55,844 bases of DNA, taken from contig CAKUZB010000012.1 in NCBI GenBank assembly GCA_934717745.1, positions 1-55,844 of the forward strand. Direction: 5' to 3'. The notes beneath the pieces were generated by a model that searched no databases, had not been told where the DNA came from, and saw only the letters and a program-made list of their open reading frames with translations. Below are positions 8,433 through 15,977 of this stretch, piece after piece. Each line of letters begins with the position of its first letter. The first letter of the stretch is position 1. This DNA comes from an uncultured Candidatus Melainabacteria bacterium. Its GTDB lineage: Bacteria > Cyanobacteriota > Vampirovibrionia > Gastranaerophilales > Gastranaerophilaceae. The position numbers were made by a program, and so were the translations under genes.

Positions 8433-8557
8433 TATAAAGTGTCTGGTTTACCCTTAAAAAAGCCTAAAGGCTTAAACCCAGTCATAACATGGGTAGTACA
8501 TGTTTAATATTCAGTTAACAATGCTTAACAATCAGTTATAAAAAAGCAATTTTTTTT
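8433..8557 (+). ncRNA. Candidate small RNA or structured leader
   Basis: This lies in the 312-base gene-free gap between the kinase and the HEAT-repeat gene. A TATAAA box (8433-8438) is followed by a foldable segment: outer stem CTGG-TTTA (8443-8450) with TAAA-C-CCAG (8473-8481, one bulged C), inner hairpin AGCC-TAAA-GGCT (8461-8472), and a second hairpin ACATG/CATGT (8487-8503). TACCC (8449-8453) can also pair with GGGTA (8491-8495), as a pseudoknot or alternative fold. The segment ends in AAAAAAGCAA followed by eight T (8550-8557), and a separate promoter for the next gene starts right there. I do not recognise a known RNA family. Confidence 0.4.
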
Positions 8558-8585
8558 GACGAAAAGACTTTAAAAGAAATATAGG
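8556..8585 (+). promoter_or_regulatory. Promoter of the HEAT-repeat gene
   Basis: TTGACG (8556-8561), an 18-base spacer, then TATAGG (8580-8585). The predicted start is near 8592, giving a leader of about 28 bases that contains the GGAGG at 8606-8610. This places the structured segment at 8440-8557 upstream of the coding transcript. Confidence 0.45.
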
Positions 8586-8619
8586 TACATAAGAAATATT
8601 ACGTCGGAGGCAATTTTTA

Positions 8620-9477
8620 ATGACTATTAGTGTGAATAGCAAGAAAAAACAGGTTAAAAAAACATTTGAAGAATTGATTACAGATTTACAAACAAGCAAC
8701 TCAGAAAAAGTCCGATATAATGCTGCCAGAATCCTCGGTGAAATGGGTGAATCAAAAGCAGTAGAGCCATTAATTGACGTATTGAAAAATGATAAAAATG
8801 GTTCAGTTCGTTTATATGCTGCAAGAGCATTAGGTGAATTGGGTGATACAAAAGCAACAACTTATTTGATTGAATCTCTTAGAGAAGACCGTAACGTAGA
8901 TGTTAGAGTACGTGCTGCTCGTGCATTAGGTCGTTTGGGTGGTGAAATCGTTGTTGAACCTTTAGTTGAAGCATTAAATGATGAAAATCCTCAAGTTTGT
9001 ATTACTGCAACTGAAGCATTGATTGAAATTGGTGATGTTGCAACAGATGCTTTGATTGCATCTTTAGACCATGAAAAAGTTAATGTTCGTTGTGATGCAA
9101 CTCGTGCATTGGGTGAAATTGGTAATAAAAAAGCCGTTGATAAATTGATTGATATGCTATTTGACGAATGGGTTAACGTAAGAATTTATGCTGTAACTTC
9201 ATTAGGCAAATTGAATGATACAAAAGCAGTTCCTGCATTGATTGATGTTATGAAAAAACATGATGAAAATGAATTGGTAAGAGCAGGTGCAGCAGCAGCA
9301 TTAGGTGTTCTTCGTGATCAAAGAGCATTACTTCCATTAAGAGAATTGATTATGGAAGCAGATGAACTAGGTGAATTAGAAGATACTGCATTGAAATCTT
9401 TCAAGAAAATTATGTCTGCAAATTGGCAACAAATTCCGGGTGCTCAATTACAAAAGAAACCCGTAGCAACATTTTAA
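8620..9477 (+). CDS. HEAT-repeat protein (PBS-lyase-like repeats)
   Basis: 285 residues made almost entirely of about seven roughly 31-residue HEAT repeats (for example VRYNAARILGEMGE, VRLYAARALGELGD, VRVRAARALGRLGG, VRCDATRALGEIGN, VRIYAVTSLGKLND). The repeats are of the type found in cyanobacterial phycobilin lyases CpcE/F and in many scaffold proteins. No phycobiliprotein gene is visible, so a lyase role is unlikely and a protein-binding scaffold is more probable. The start is supported by GGAGG nine bases upstream. The codon pattern resembles that of highly expressed neighbours such as fusA. A strong terminator follows at 9507-9534. Confidence 0.85.
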   Translation: MTISVNSKKKQVKKTFEELITDLQTSNSEKVRYNAARILGEMGESKAVEPLIDVLKNDKNGSVRLYAARALGELGDTKATTYLIESLREDRNVDVRVRAARALGRLGGEIVVEPLVEALNDENPQVCITATEALIEIGDVATDALIASLDHEKVNVRCDATRALGEIGNKKAVDKLIDMLFDEWVNVRIYAVTSLGKLNDTKAVPALIDVMKKHDENELVRAGAAAALGVLRDQRALLPLRELIMEADELGELEDTALKSFKKIMSANWQQIPGAQLQKKPVATF

Positions 9478-9506
9478 TTGAAATAATTGAGAATTGAGAA
9501 GAAAAA

Positions 9507-9534
9507 GAGCCTTAGTTTTTGCTGAGGCTCTTTT
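9507..9534 (+). terminator. Rho-independent terminator after the HEAT-repeat gene
   Basis: GAGCCTTAG (9507-9515), a six-base loop, CTGAGGCTC (9522-9530), then TTTT. Nine pairs including one G-T. Confidence 0.9.
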
Positions 9535-9564
9535 ATATTGTACATACAGAATAAGGAAAAATTA

Positions 9565-10035
9565 CTAATCTAAAATTTTTATTGATGCTCCGTTGCTAAA
9601 TCCGTAGTTATTTTCTATGTAATTGCCGTTACTGTCGTAATATCCGCTTTTGTATCCGTATGGATTGCTGTTAAAACTTGAATTATACGACGGCGTGTAA
9701 CCTGTCATTTGCCCGCCAGAAAAGAAATCTCTTACTGAACTGAAAAATTTTCGTTTTGGGTAATAGCCGTTGTAATAAGGGTTATTATAGTATTGGTTTG
9801 GATAGTAGCGATTATAATTTGTATAATTGTTGTAGTTATTATAGTTTCTGTTGTTGTAATTATCGTAATTATGTCTGCGATAATGTCTTGGGTTATAGTT
9901 GTAATTTTGTGGTGGTGGCGGTGCAAAGTTATTATAATTTGGCGGTAATGGGGTAAAAGTTTTAAAACTTGTATTTGCTTTGCAATTCGGAATTAGGAAT
10001 GTCATAAAAACAAGTGATATAATAATTTTTTTCAT
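9565..10035 (-). CDS. Secreted Asn/Tyr-rich low-complexity protein
   Basis: 156 residues with a signal peptide (MKKIIISLVFMTFLIPNCKA). Next comes a Pro-rich segment (PPNYNNFAPPPPQNYNY), then a run dominated by Asn, Tyr and Arg (NYNNRNYNNYNNYTNYNRYY), then a less repetitive tail (RKFFSSVRDFF, GYKSGYYDSNGNYIEN). The composition is prion-like and recalls extracellular or spore-coat matrix proteins. No known domain is seen. The SD (AAAGGAG) and an upstream TATAAT (complement of 10050-10055) support expression. The function is unknown; a role in the cell surface or matrix is a guess from composition and export. Confidence 0.7.
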   Translation of the reverse strand: MKKIIISLVFMTFLIPNCKANTSFKTFTPLPPNYNNFAPPPPQNYNYNPRHYRRHNYDNYNNRNYNNYNNYTNYNRYYPNQYYNNPYYNGYYPKRKFFSSVRDFFSGGQMTGYTPSYNSSFNSNPYGYKSGYYDSNGNYIENNYGFSNGASIKILD

Positions 10036-10085
10036 AAAAGACTCCTTTGATTATAGAATTTTAGTAAGAAATTTTGTTAAGCACA

Positions 10086-10114
10086 TTGCACGAGTGGTTA
10101 GTTTGGGGTAAACT
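10086..10114 (+). promoter_or_regulatory. Promoter of the trhP-like gene (leaderless geometry)
   Basis: TTGCAC (10086-10091), a 17-base spacer, TAAACT (10109-10114). Six bases separate the -10 from the ATG at 10121, so the transcript should start at or next to the start codon. There is no SD. Confidence 0.5.
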
Positions 10115-10120
10115 ATTTTT

Positions 10121-11377
10121 ATGACTATGAAACCTGAATTATTAATGCCGGCAGGCAATTTAGAAAAATTAGAATATGCTGTAAGATACGGGGCTGACGC
10201 TGTTTATTTGGGTGTTGTCGATTTTAGTTTACGTGCAATGCGTAAAGGCGAGTTGATTACAATGGAGAACTTAAAACAAGCGATTGATTTGGCTCATTCA
10301 TTAGGTGCAAAAGCATATTTAACTTTGAATATTTTTGCATTTAACAATGACATTGCTTTGCTTGAATGTGTTATGGACAGAATAAAAGAGTCAAATCCTG
10401 ATGCAATAATTTTAAGTGATATGGGTGTATTTAGAATTGTTAGAAAATATATGCCTGAAACACCTGTACATGTTAGCACTCAAACAAATACATTGAATTA
10501 TGAGGCTGTAAAATTTTGGCAAGATTTAGGTGCAACTCGTTCGATTTTAGCGAGAGAATTACCAATTAAAGATGTTGCAGAAATAAAAAAACGAGTTCCT
10601 GATATGGAATTAGAGGTTTTTGTCCATGGCTCTCAATGTGTTTCATTCTCAGGACGTTGTTTGTTAAGCGATTATATGACAAATGGCGAAAGAAAGGCAA
10701 ATCATGGAAATTGTGCTCAACCTTGCCGTTGGAGTTACAAACTTTTAGAGGAAACTCGTCCGGGGCAATATTATGAAATTGAACAAAATGAACGTGGTAC
10801 TCACATTTTAAGCCCAAAAGATTTATGTTTAGTAGAATATTTGCCGGATTTAATTGATGCGGGTGTAGATTCTTTGAAAATTGAGGGAAGAACAAAGAGT
10901 TTGTATTACGTTTCTGCGGTAACAAAGGCATACAGAAATGCTATTGATGAAGTTATGAGTGGAAAAACTGATGATTTACATAAATATTTCTTAGAACTTA
11001 AAAAAGTCGGAAATAGAGGTTATACTCAAGGTTTTTACTTAGGTAAAGAAAATAATAATTCCGAAAGTTATAGTTATGATATTTCAAAAGGTCTTGCCGG
11101 TTCAGATTTTTTATGTGAATTTTGGGATAAAAAAGACGATAGTTACCTAGTTAAAACAAAAAATAAATTTTTAAAAGGTCAAGAAATAGAAATTATTTCG
11201 CCTGATGAACAATATTTTACAAAAGCAATTGAGATTAAAAGTGTAAAAACAGGTGAAGAATTAGAGGTTGCAAATACAAATGACGAATTGCTAATCAAAT
11301 TTGAACAAGCACCAAAGAATTACAAATACGCAATTGCAAGAACAAAGGAGATTAAAAACGATGATATTACGTCCTAA
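10121..11377 (+). CDS. trhP: Peptidase U32-family protein, TrhP (YegQ)-like tRNA hydroxylation factor
   Basis: 418 residues. Segments matching the E. coli YegQ/TrhP family are PELLMPAGNLEKLEYAVRYG at the start, GADAVYLG, EVFVHGSQCVSFSGRCLLSDY in the centre, NCAQPCRW, and SLKIEGRTKSLYYV. The cluster of cysteines after the SGRC motif is the family's probable iron-sulfur site. TrhP makes 5-hydroxyuridine at tRNA position 34 from prephenate-derived chemistry; it is not a protease despite the family name. The start could also be the ATG at 10127. The last 17 bases overlap the yqeG-like gene. The symbol is assigned by similarity and a related U32 paralogue cannot be excluded. Confidence 0.8.
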   Translation: MTMKPELLMPAGNLEKLEYAVRYGADAVYLGVVDFSLRAMRKGELITMENLKQAIDLAHSLGAKAYLTLNIFAFNNDIALLECVMDRIKESNPDAIILSDMGVFRIVRKYMPETPVHVSTQTNTLNYEAVKFWQDLGATRSILARELPIKDVAEIKKRVPDMELEVFVHGSQCVSFSGRCLLSDYMTNGERKANHGNCAQPCRWSYKLLEETRPGQYYEIEQNERGTHILSPKDLCLVEYLPDLIDAGVDSLKIEGRTKSLYYVSAVTKAYRNAIDEVMSGKTDDLHKYFLELKKVGNRGYTQGFYLGKENNNSESYSYDISKGLAGSDFLCEFWDKKDDSYLVKTKNKFLKGQEIEIISPDEQYFTKAIEIKSVKTGEELEVANTNDELLIKFEQAPKNYKYAIARTKEIKNDDITS

Positions 11378-11840
11378 TAAAATTGTTAAAAATATATATG
11401 AAATTACACCTGAAATGTTGAAAGAAATGGGTATTCACGCATTGTTACTGGATTTAGACAGTACTGTTATGAAATCAAAAACAGGCGAATTTACAAATGA
11501 AACGTTGGAATGGTTTGATAAATTCAAAAAAGATTTCTATATGGCAATAGTTACAAACAACCATAATCAAGAATATATTGAAAAAGTTTGTGCAAATGCT
11601 CCTTGTAAAGTTTATTGGGGGGCAAACAAACCTTTCTCTGGAACATTGAAAAATATTGTAAAAGGTTTATTTATGCAACCAAAACAAGTTGTAATGGTTG
11701 GAGATAGACCGTTGACAGATATTTTATCAGGTAAAATTGCCGGTACAAAAACAATTCTTGTTGGTTCAATTGATGCAAATGAAAATATTATCGTAAGATT
11801 TGCACGATTTGTTGAAAGATTAACTATTTGCAGATTTTAA
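11361..11840 (+). CDS. yqeG: YqeG-family HAD phosphatase
   Basis: 159 residues from the ATG at 11361, chosen because AAAGGAG (11344-11350) lies ten bases upstream inside the preceding gene. A longer frame from 11301 would run deep into trhP. HAD motif I is DLDSTV (residues 31-36), motif II is VTNN, and motif IV is GDRPLTD. Start MILRPNKIVKNIYEITPE is typical of the YqeG/HAD-IIIA family; plant and yeast relatives dephosphorylate phosphatidylglycerophosphate, so a PGP phosphatase role is possible. The overlap with the U32 gene implies coupling. Confidence 0.82.
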   Translation: MILRPNKIVKNIYEITPEMLKEMGIHALLLDLDSTVMKSKTGEFTNETLEWFDKFKKDFYMAIVTNNHNQEYIEKVCANAPCKVYWGANKPFSGTLKNIVKGLFMQPKQVVMVGDRPLTDILSGKIAGTKTILVGSIDANENIIVRFARFVERLTICRF

Positions 11841-11861
11841 TCTGATTAAAAGGGGCAAAAC

Positions 11862-11890
11862 TTTACAGCAGTTTTTTTTTGCGGTATATT
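11862..11890 (+). promoter_or_regulatory. Promoter of trkA-trkH (leaderless geometry)
   Basis: TTTACA (11862-11867), a 17-base spacer containing nine T, TATATT (11885-11890), then six bases to the ATG at 11897. It is one of the clearest leaderless promoters in the window, and no SD is present. Confidence 0.6.
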
Positions 11891-11896
11891 CAGCGT

Positions 11897-13240
11897 ATGA
11901 AAATTATTATTTATGGTGCAAGTGAATTTGGTTATTTGATTGCTAATGAGTTTTATCAACAGCATGATGTAACTGTGATTGATAGTGAAGAAAACAAGTC
12001 TGATGAATTTGATAAATTAGATATTAGTTTTGTAAATGGAAGTGCATTAGATGTCGATGTTTTACGACAAGCAGATGTAAAAAATTGTGATGTATTTATT
12101 GCTTGTACACCAATTGATGAGTCAAATATTGTTGCTTGTGTTGTTGTGAAACGTATTTCTAAAGCAAGAACAGTTTGTTTTGTTTCTAAAAAAGAACATA
12201 AGAGAACTTTTAATGCTATAAAAGAAATTTCAGATGTTAATACATCAAGCGGAATTGATTCAATTATTTGGCCGGAAGAACTTTTGACAGAAGAAATTTT
12301 TAGAATTATCACAGTTGCAAAGGCGTTAGACGTTGAAAGTTTTGCAAATGGTAAGGCAAAATTGTTAGAATATAAAATTGAGAAAAATTCAGTACTTGTA
12401 GATAAAAAAGTCAGAGATTGTGAATTTCCAAGTGAAACCTTGATAGTAGGAGTTAATCGCAATAGCGAATTGTTCGTTCCTTATGGTGAAACAATTTTGA
12501 AAGAGGACGATAAAGCGATATTTATGGGTTCTGCACACTCTTTAGATATTTTGGCAGGTAAATTTTTCCATGATAAAAATGTGTCAAGAACTGTTACTAT
12601 TATTGGTGGTGGCAATGTTGGTTTAATGCTTGCAAAAGATTTGGAAAATTTAAAATTTAAAGTTAAAATTATTGAAAAAAATGCAAAACGTTGTGAGTAT
12701 TTGTCAGAAGTTTTGTCAAATTCGTTGATTTTGAACGCAGACGGAACAAATATGGAACTGTTAAATAATGAGGATATTGCAGATTCTGATGTTGTAATTA
12801 GTGTTACAAATAATGATGAAAAGAATCTATTATGTTCGCTTTTGGCAAAACGTTTGGGAGTAAAACGTGTAATATCAAAAGTTATAAAATTGTTTAATAT
12901 TCCTTTATTTGAACAAGTCGGTATTGATATTGCAGTTTCTACAAAATTTGCTGCTTTACACGAGATAAAAAATCAGTTTAGTGATAGAAATGTAGGTATT
13001 TTAGCGACTGTAGAACAAGGCAGAGGCGAAGTTATTGATATAGTTATTCCTGAGGGTTTTGAAACGAGAAAACTTATGGAATTGAAACTTCCTACTCGTG
13101 CGGTTATTGGTATTGTAAATCGTAAAAAACATGTTATTATTCCAAAAGGCGACACTCTGATTATGAGCGGTGATGAGATTATTGTGTTTACTAAAAACGA
13201 AGATGCTCAATTAATTAAGGAATTTTTTAAGGTAGGTTAA
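11897..13240 (+). CDS. trkA: Trk potassium uptake regulatory subunit TrkA
   Basis: A 447-residue cytosolic protein with two RCK units: Rossmann domain 1 (IIIYGASEFGYLIANEF at the start), RCK_C 1 (about 145-215), Rossmann domain 2 (VTIIGGGNVGLMLAKDLE, about 230), and RCK_C 2 at the end. It binds NAD(H)/ATP and gates TrkH. In several phyla the RCK_C domain is a c-di-AMP receptor, relevant because cdaA is in this window. I prefer the ATG at 11897 over an upstream in-frame TTG at 11879, which lies inside the promoter. trkH starts on the base after the stop codon. Confidence 0.93.
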   Translation: MKIIIYGASEFGYLIANEFYQQHDVTVIDSEENKSDEFDKLDISFVNGSALDVDVLRQADVKNCDVFIACTPIDESNIVACVVVKRISKARTVCFVSKKEHKRTFNAIKEISDVNTSSGIDSIIWPEELLTEEIFRIITVAKALDVESFANGKAKLLEYKIEKNSVLVDKKVRDCEFPSETLIVGVNRNSELFVPYGETILKEDDKAIFMGSAHSLDILAGKFFHDKNVSRTVTIIGGGNVGLMLAKDLENLKFKVKIIEKNAKRCEYLSEVLSNSLILNADGTNMELLNNEDIADSDVVISVTNNDEKNLLCSLLAKRLGVKRVISKVIKLFNIPLFEQVGIDIAVSTKFAALHEIKNQFSDRNVGILATVEQGRGEVIDIVIPEGFETRKLMELKLPTRAVIGIVNRKKHVIIPKGDTLIMSGDEIIVFTKNEDAQLIKEFFKVG

Positions 13241-14707
13241 ATGAGATTAGGGTATCTTTTAAATTCAATCTCTCTAGTCTTGATTTTTACAGGCTTTGTG
13301 GCTTTTTTGCCAATAATTGTTGCTTTGTGTTATCAAGATTTTAATTCTGCTGTTCCTTTTGTTATAGCAGGTGTTGTTGCTTGTTTAAGCGGATTAACTT
13401 GTAAATTTCTTTTGAACAAATTTTTGCCTCAACAAAAAATGACAGATATTAGAAAATCGGAAGGACTTGCGATTGTATTGCTTTCTTGGATTGCGTTTTC
13501 AATTGTAGTATCAATTCCTTATTTATTTTTTGGGTTAGGATTTGTAGATTCATTTTTTGAAGGAATTTCTGGTGTAACAACTACCGGAGCAACGATTTTG
13601 ACTCATTATGATTACCCAAAAGCCTTATTCTTTTGGAGAGCATTATCTCAGTGGTTAGGCGGTATGGGAATTATAATCCTGTTTATTGCAGTTTTACCTC
13701 AATTTGCGGTTGCAGGGCGTCAAATGTTTTTTGCAGAAGCCCCCGGACCAACTGAGGACAAACTTACTCCAAGAATTAAAAACACCGCTTCTGCTTTATG
13801 GGTTTTGTATACTGCTTTTACGATAGTTCAAATTTTACTTTTGGTATACTTTAAAATGCCATTATTTGATGCTATTTGTAATTCGTTTTCAACAATTTCA
13901 TCAGGTGGTTTTTCGCCAAATCCTCATTCGATAATGGGATATAACTCACTTGCAATAAATTGGGTTGTAATAGTTTTTATGTTTTTATCAGGTTGCAACC
14001 TTGCTTTAGTTTATAGATTTTTAAGTACATTTAATTTGAAAATGATATATAAAAATGAGGAGTTTAAGACGTATTTAACTCTTATTTTGTTGGTTTCGCT
14101 TGCAATTTTTGGATTGCTGTTCTTAAATTCTCATCAATATTCATTTAAAACTTTTACAGATAGCGTGTTTACAGTACTTAGTATAATGACTTCAACAGGT
14201 TTTGTATCTTGTAATTATTCTAACTGGTCGATTTCTGCTCAAGTCTTGTTATTTATAGTAATCATTTTTGGTTCTTCTGCCGGTTCAACAGGTGGTGGTA
14301 TCAAGATTGTAAGGGCATTAATTGTTTTTAAATATTTAAAAAGAGAATTGGTTAAACTTATGCACCCAAATGCGGTTGTAACTATTAAAATGAATAATGT
14401 AACTGTTGCACCTGATATTATTTCGCAAATTATTGCGTTTGTAATGTTCTATATTGCGATATTCTTTATCAGTGGACTTTGTGTTTCCGTAATTGAAAAC
14501 GACTTTGTCGTTGGATTTGCAGGTTCAATGTCTACGTTGAGTATTTCAGGGGTAAGTTTTGGGCATGTAATAGGTTCTGCGGGTGATTACGCTACTTTAT
14601 CACCGATTACTAAAATAATTTTTATGTTTAATATGATTGTCGGACGTTTGGAATTAATTCCGGTGTTGATTTTATTAAACAAAGATTTTTGGTCATTAAA
14701 AAAATAA
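13241..14707 (+). CDS. trkH: Trk potassium transporter membrane subunit TrkH
   Basis: A 488-residue polytopic membrane protein of the SKT/TrkH-KtrB superfamily. The four P-loop-like selectivity segments appear as SGVTTTGATIL, TISSGGFSPNPHS, MTSTGFVSC and STLSISGVSFG. The signature WRALSQWLGGMGIIILF follows the first. It forms the K+ pore regulated by the adjacent TrkA. The gene abuts trkA with no gap, so it shares its promoter. yjbQ follows after 12 bases with its own SD. Confidence 0.93.
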   Translation: MRLGYLLNSISLVLIFTGFVAFLPIIVALCYQDFNSAVPFVIAGVVACLSGLTCKFLLNKFLPQQKMTDIRKSEGLAIVLLSWIAFSIVVSIPYLFFGLGFVDSFFEGISGVTTTGATILTHYDYPKALFFWRALSQWLGGMGIIILFIAVLPQFAVAGRQMFFAEAPGPTEDKLTPRIKNTASALWVLYTAFTIVQILLLVYFKMPLFDAICNSFSTISSGGFSPNPHSIMGYNSLAINWVVIVFMFLSGCNLALVYRFLSTFNLKMIYKNEEFKTYLTLILLVSLAIFGLLFLNSHQYSFKTFTDSVFTVLSIMTSTGFVSCNYSNWSISAQVLLFIVIIFGSSAGSTGGGIKIVRALIVFKYLKRELVKLMHPNAVVTIKMNNVTVAPDIISQIIAFVMFYIAIFFISGLCVSVIENDFVVGFAGSMSTLSISGVSFGHVIGSAGDYATLSPITKIIFMFNMIVGRLELIPVLILLNKDFWSLKK

Positions 14708-14719
14708 GGAGAAAATTTT

Positions 14720-15133
14720 ATGAAATTCCATACAGAATATTTGTGGTTCTGCACAGAACACGAACACGATTATATCAATATTACAGATGAAGTAGAAGAA
14801 ATTTTACACAATAGCGGAATTAAAGATGGTATGATTTTAGTTTCTGCAATGCATATTACGGCAGGTGTTTATGTAAATGATGCCGAAAGTGGTTTGATTC
14901 ACGATATTGAACACTGGTTAGAAGATGTTGCACCTGCAAATCCAAATTATTTGCACCATAGAACAGGTGAAACAAACGGCGATGCTCACTTAAAGAGTCT
15001 TGTCATCGGGCATGAAATTATTGTTCCTGTTACAGACGGACGTTTAGATTTTGGTCCTTGGCAACAAATTTATTACGCAGAATTTGATGGAATGCGTAGA
15101 AAACGAGTAATTGTAAAGGTTATGGGTGAATAA
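14720..15133 (+). CDS. yjbQ: YjbQ/UPF0047 family protein
   Basis: 137 residues, the normal size. Family motifs present: ITDEVEEIL, AMHITAGVYVNDAESGL, the metal-binding NYLHHRTGETNGDAHLKS segment, and GRLDFGPWQQIYYAEFDG at the C-terminus. E. coli YjbQ has weak thiamine-phosphate synthase activity; the physiological role is not settled. AAGGAG precedes the ATG. The stop codon lies one base from the end of convergent lipA, so there is no room for a separate terminator. Confidence 0.88.
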   Translation: MKFHTEYLWFCTEHEHDYINITDEVEEILHNSGIKDGMILVSAMHITAGVYVNDAESGLIHDIEHWLEDVAPANPNYLHHRTGETNGDAHLKSLVIGHEIIVPVTDGRLDFGPWQQIYYAEFDGMRRKRVIVKVMGE

Positions 15134-15134
15134 A

Positions 15135-15977
15135 TTAGCCAAAAAGTTTGAAAGCGTTATAAGAACTTCTTACAAGCGGTGCAATTTGATATTTTTCAAA
15201 TCCCGCTTGTTTTGCTAATTCATTTAAATGCTCAAATTCTTCTTCAGTATAGTATTTGTTGATTTCTAAATGTTGTTTTGATGGCTGAATATATTGTCCA
15301 ACGGTCAAAATATCACAACCAACTTCACGTAAATCTGCAAATGTTTGTTTGATTTCTTCTTCGGTTTCACCTAAACCAACCATTAAACCTGATTTTGTAG
15401 GAATATCAGAATTTTCTTTTATGTATTTTAAAACTTCTAATGAGCGACGGTAATTTCCTTGTGGGCGTGCTGTTTTGAATAATCTTTCTATTGTTTCGAT
15501 GTTGTGGTTAAAAACGTCAGGATGTGCTTCAATTATAGTATTTAGGGCATTTTTATCTCCTTTAAAATCAGGAGTTAGAATTTCAATTTTTGTGTTTGGT
15601 GAAATTTTTCTAATCTCTTTAATTGTTTGTGCAAAATGGTTTGCTCCGCCGTCAGGTAAATCATCACGAGTTACAGAGGTTATAACGGAATACTTTAAGC
15701 CTAATTCGCTTACTGCTTTTGCAAGTTTTTGCGGTTCTTCTGAATTTAATGGTTCAGGTTTTTCACAACTAATATTGCAATAACGACAATTGCGAGTACA
15801 AACTTTGCCCATAATCAAAAATGTTGCTGTATTTTTTTGATAGCATTCGTTTTTGTTTGGACAACGTGCATTTTCGCAAACAGTGTTCAAACAGTTATGT
15901 TTTAAGATGTTTCTAACTGTTTTTGTTTTTTCTGTATCAATAATTTGTCGTTTTAAATAGTCCGGAAGTCTTTTCAT
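15135..15977 (-). CDS. lipA: Lipoyl synthase
   Basis: A 280-residue radical SAM enzyme that inserts two sulfurs into protein-bound octanoyl groups. The auxiliary cluster cysteines are C34, C39 and C45 (CENARCPNKNEC). The radical SAM CxxxCxxC is C60, C64 and C67 (CTRNCRYC). The C-terminal RSSYNA supplies the conserved serine ligand. The start overlaps the end of lpdA by four bases (ATGA type), so the two are translationally coupled. No lipoate-accepting E2 or GcvH gene is visible here. Confidence 0.97.
   Translation of the reverse strand: MKRLPDYLKRQIIDTEKTKTVRNILKHNCLNTVCENARCPNKNECYQKNTATFLIMGKVCTRNCRYCNISCEKPEPLNSEEPQKLAKAVSELGLKYSVITSVTRDDLPDGGANHFAQTIKEIRKISPNTKIEILTPDFKGDKNALNTIIEAHPDVFNHNIETIERLFKTARPQGNYRRSLEVLKYIKENSDIPTKSGLMVGLGETEEEIKQTFADLREVGCDILTVGQYIQPSKQHLEINKYYTEEEFEHLNELAKQAGFEKYQIAPLVRSSYNAFKLFG

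Noticed and set aside
8441..8503. Resemblance of the structured segment to SRP RNA or a GEMM-type c-di-GMP riboswitch
   Set aside because: CTGGTTTACC and AAAGCC...GGCTTAAACC look superficially similar, but the SRP GGAAGCAGCC loop and the GEMM conserved core and tetraloop receptor are absent.
9732..9956. Overlapping frames on both strands in the Asn/Tyr-rich gene
   Set aside because: They arise from the simple AAT/TAT repeat composition, with no SD, signal or family match; the signal-peptide-bearing frame is the credible one.
11301..11360. Longer N-terminus for the YqeG-like protein
   Set aside because: It would overlap trhP by 77 bases without an SD; the ATG at 11361 has AAAGGAG and begins at the usual family start.
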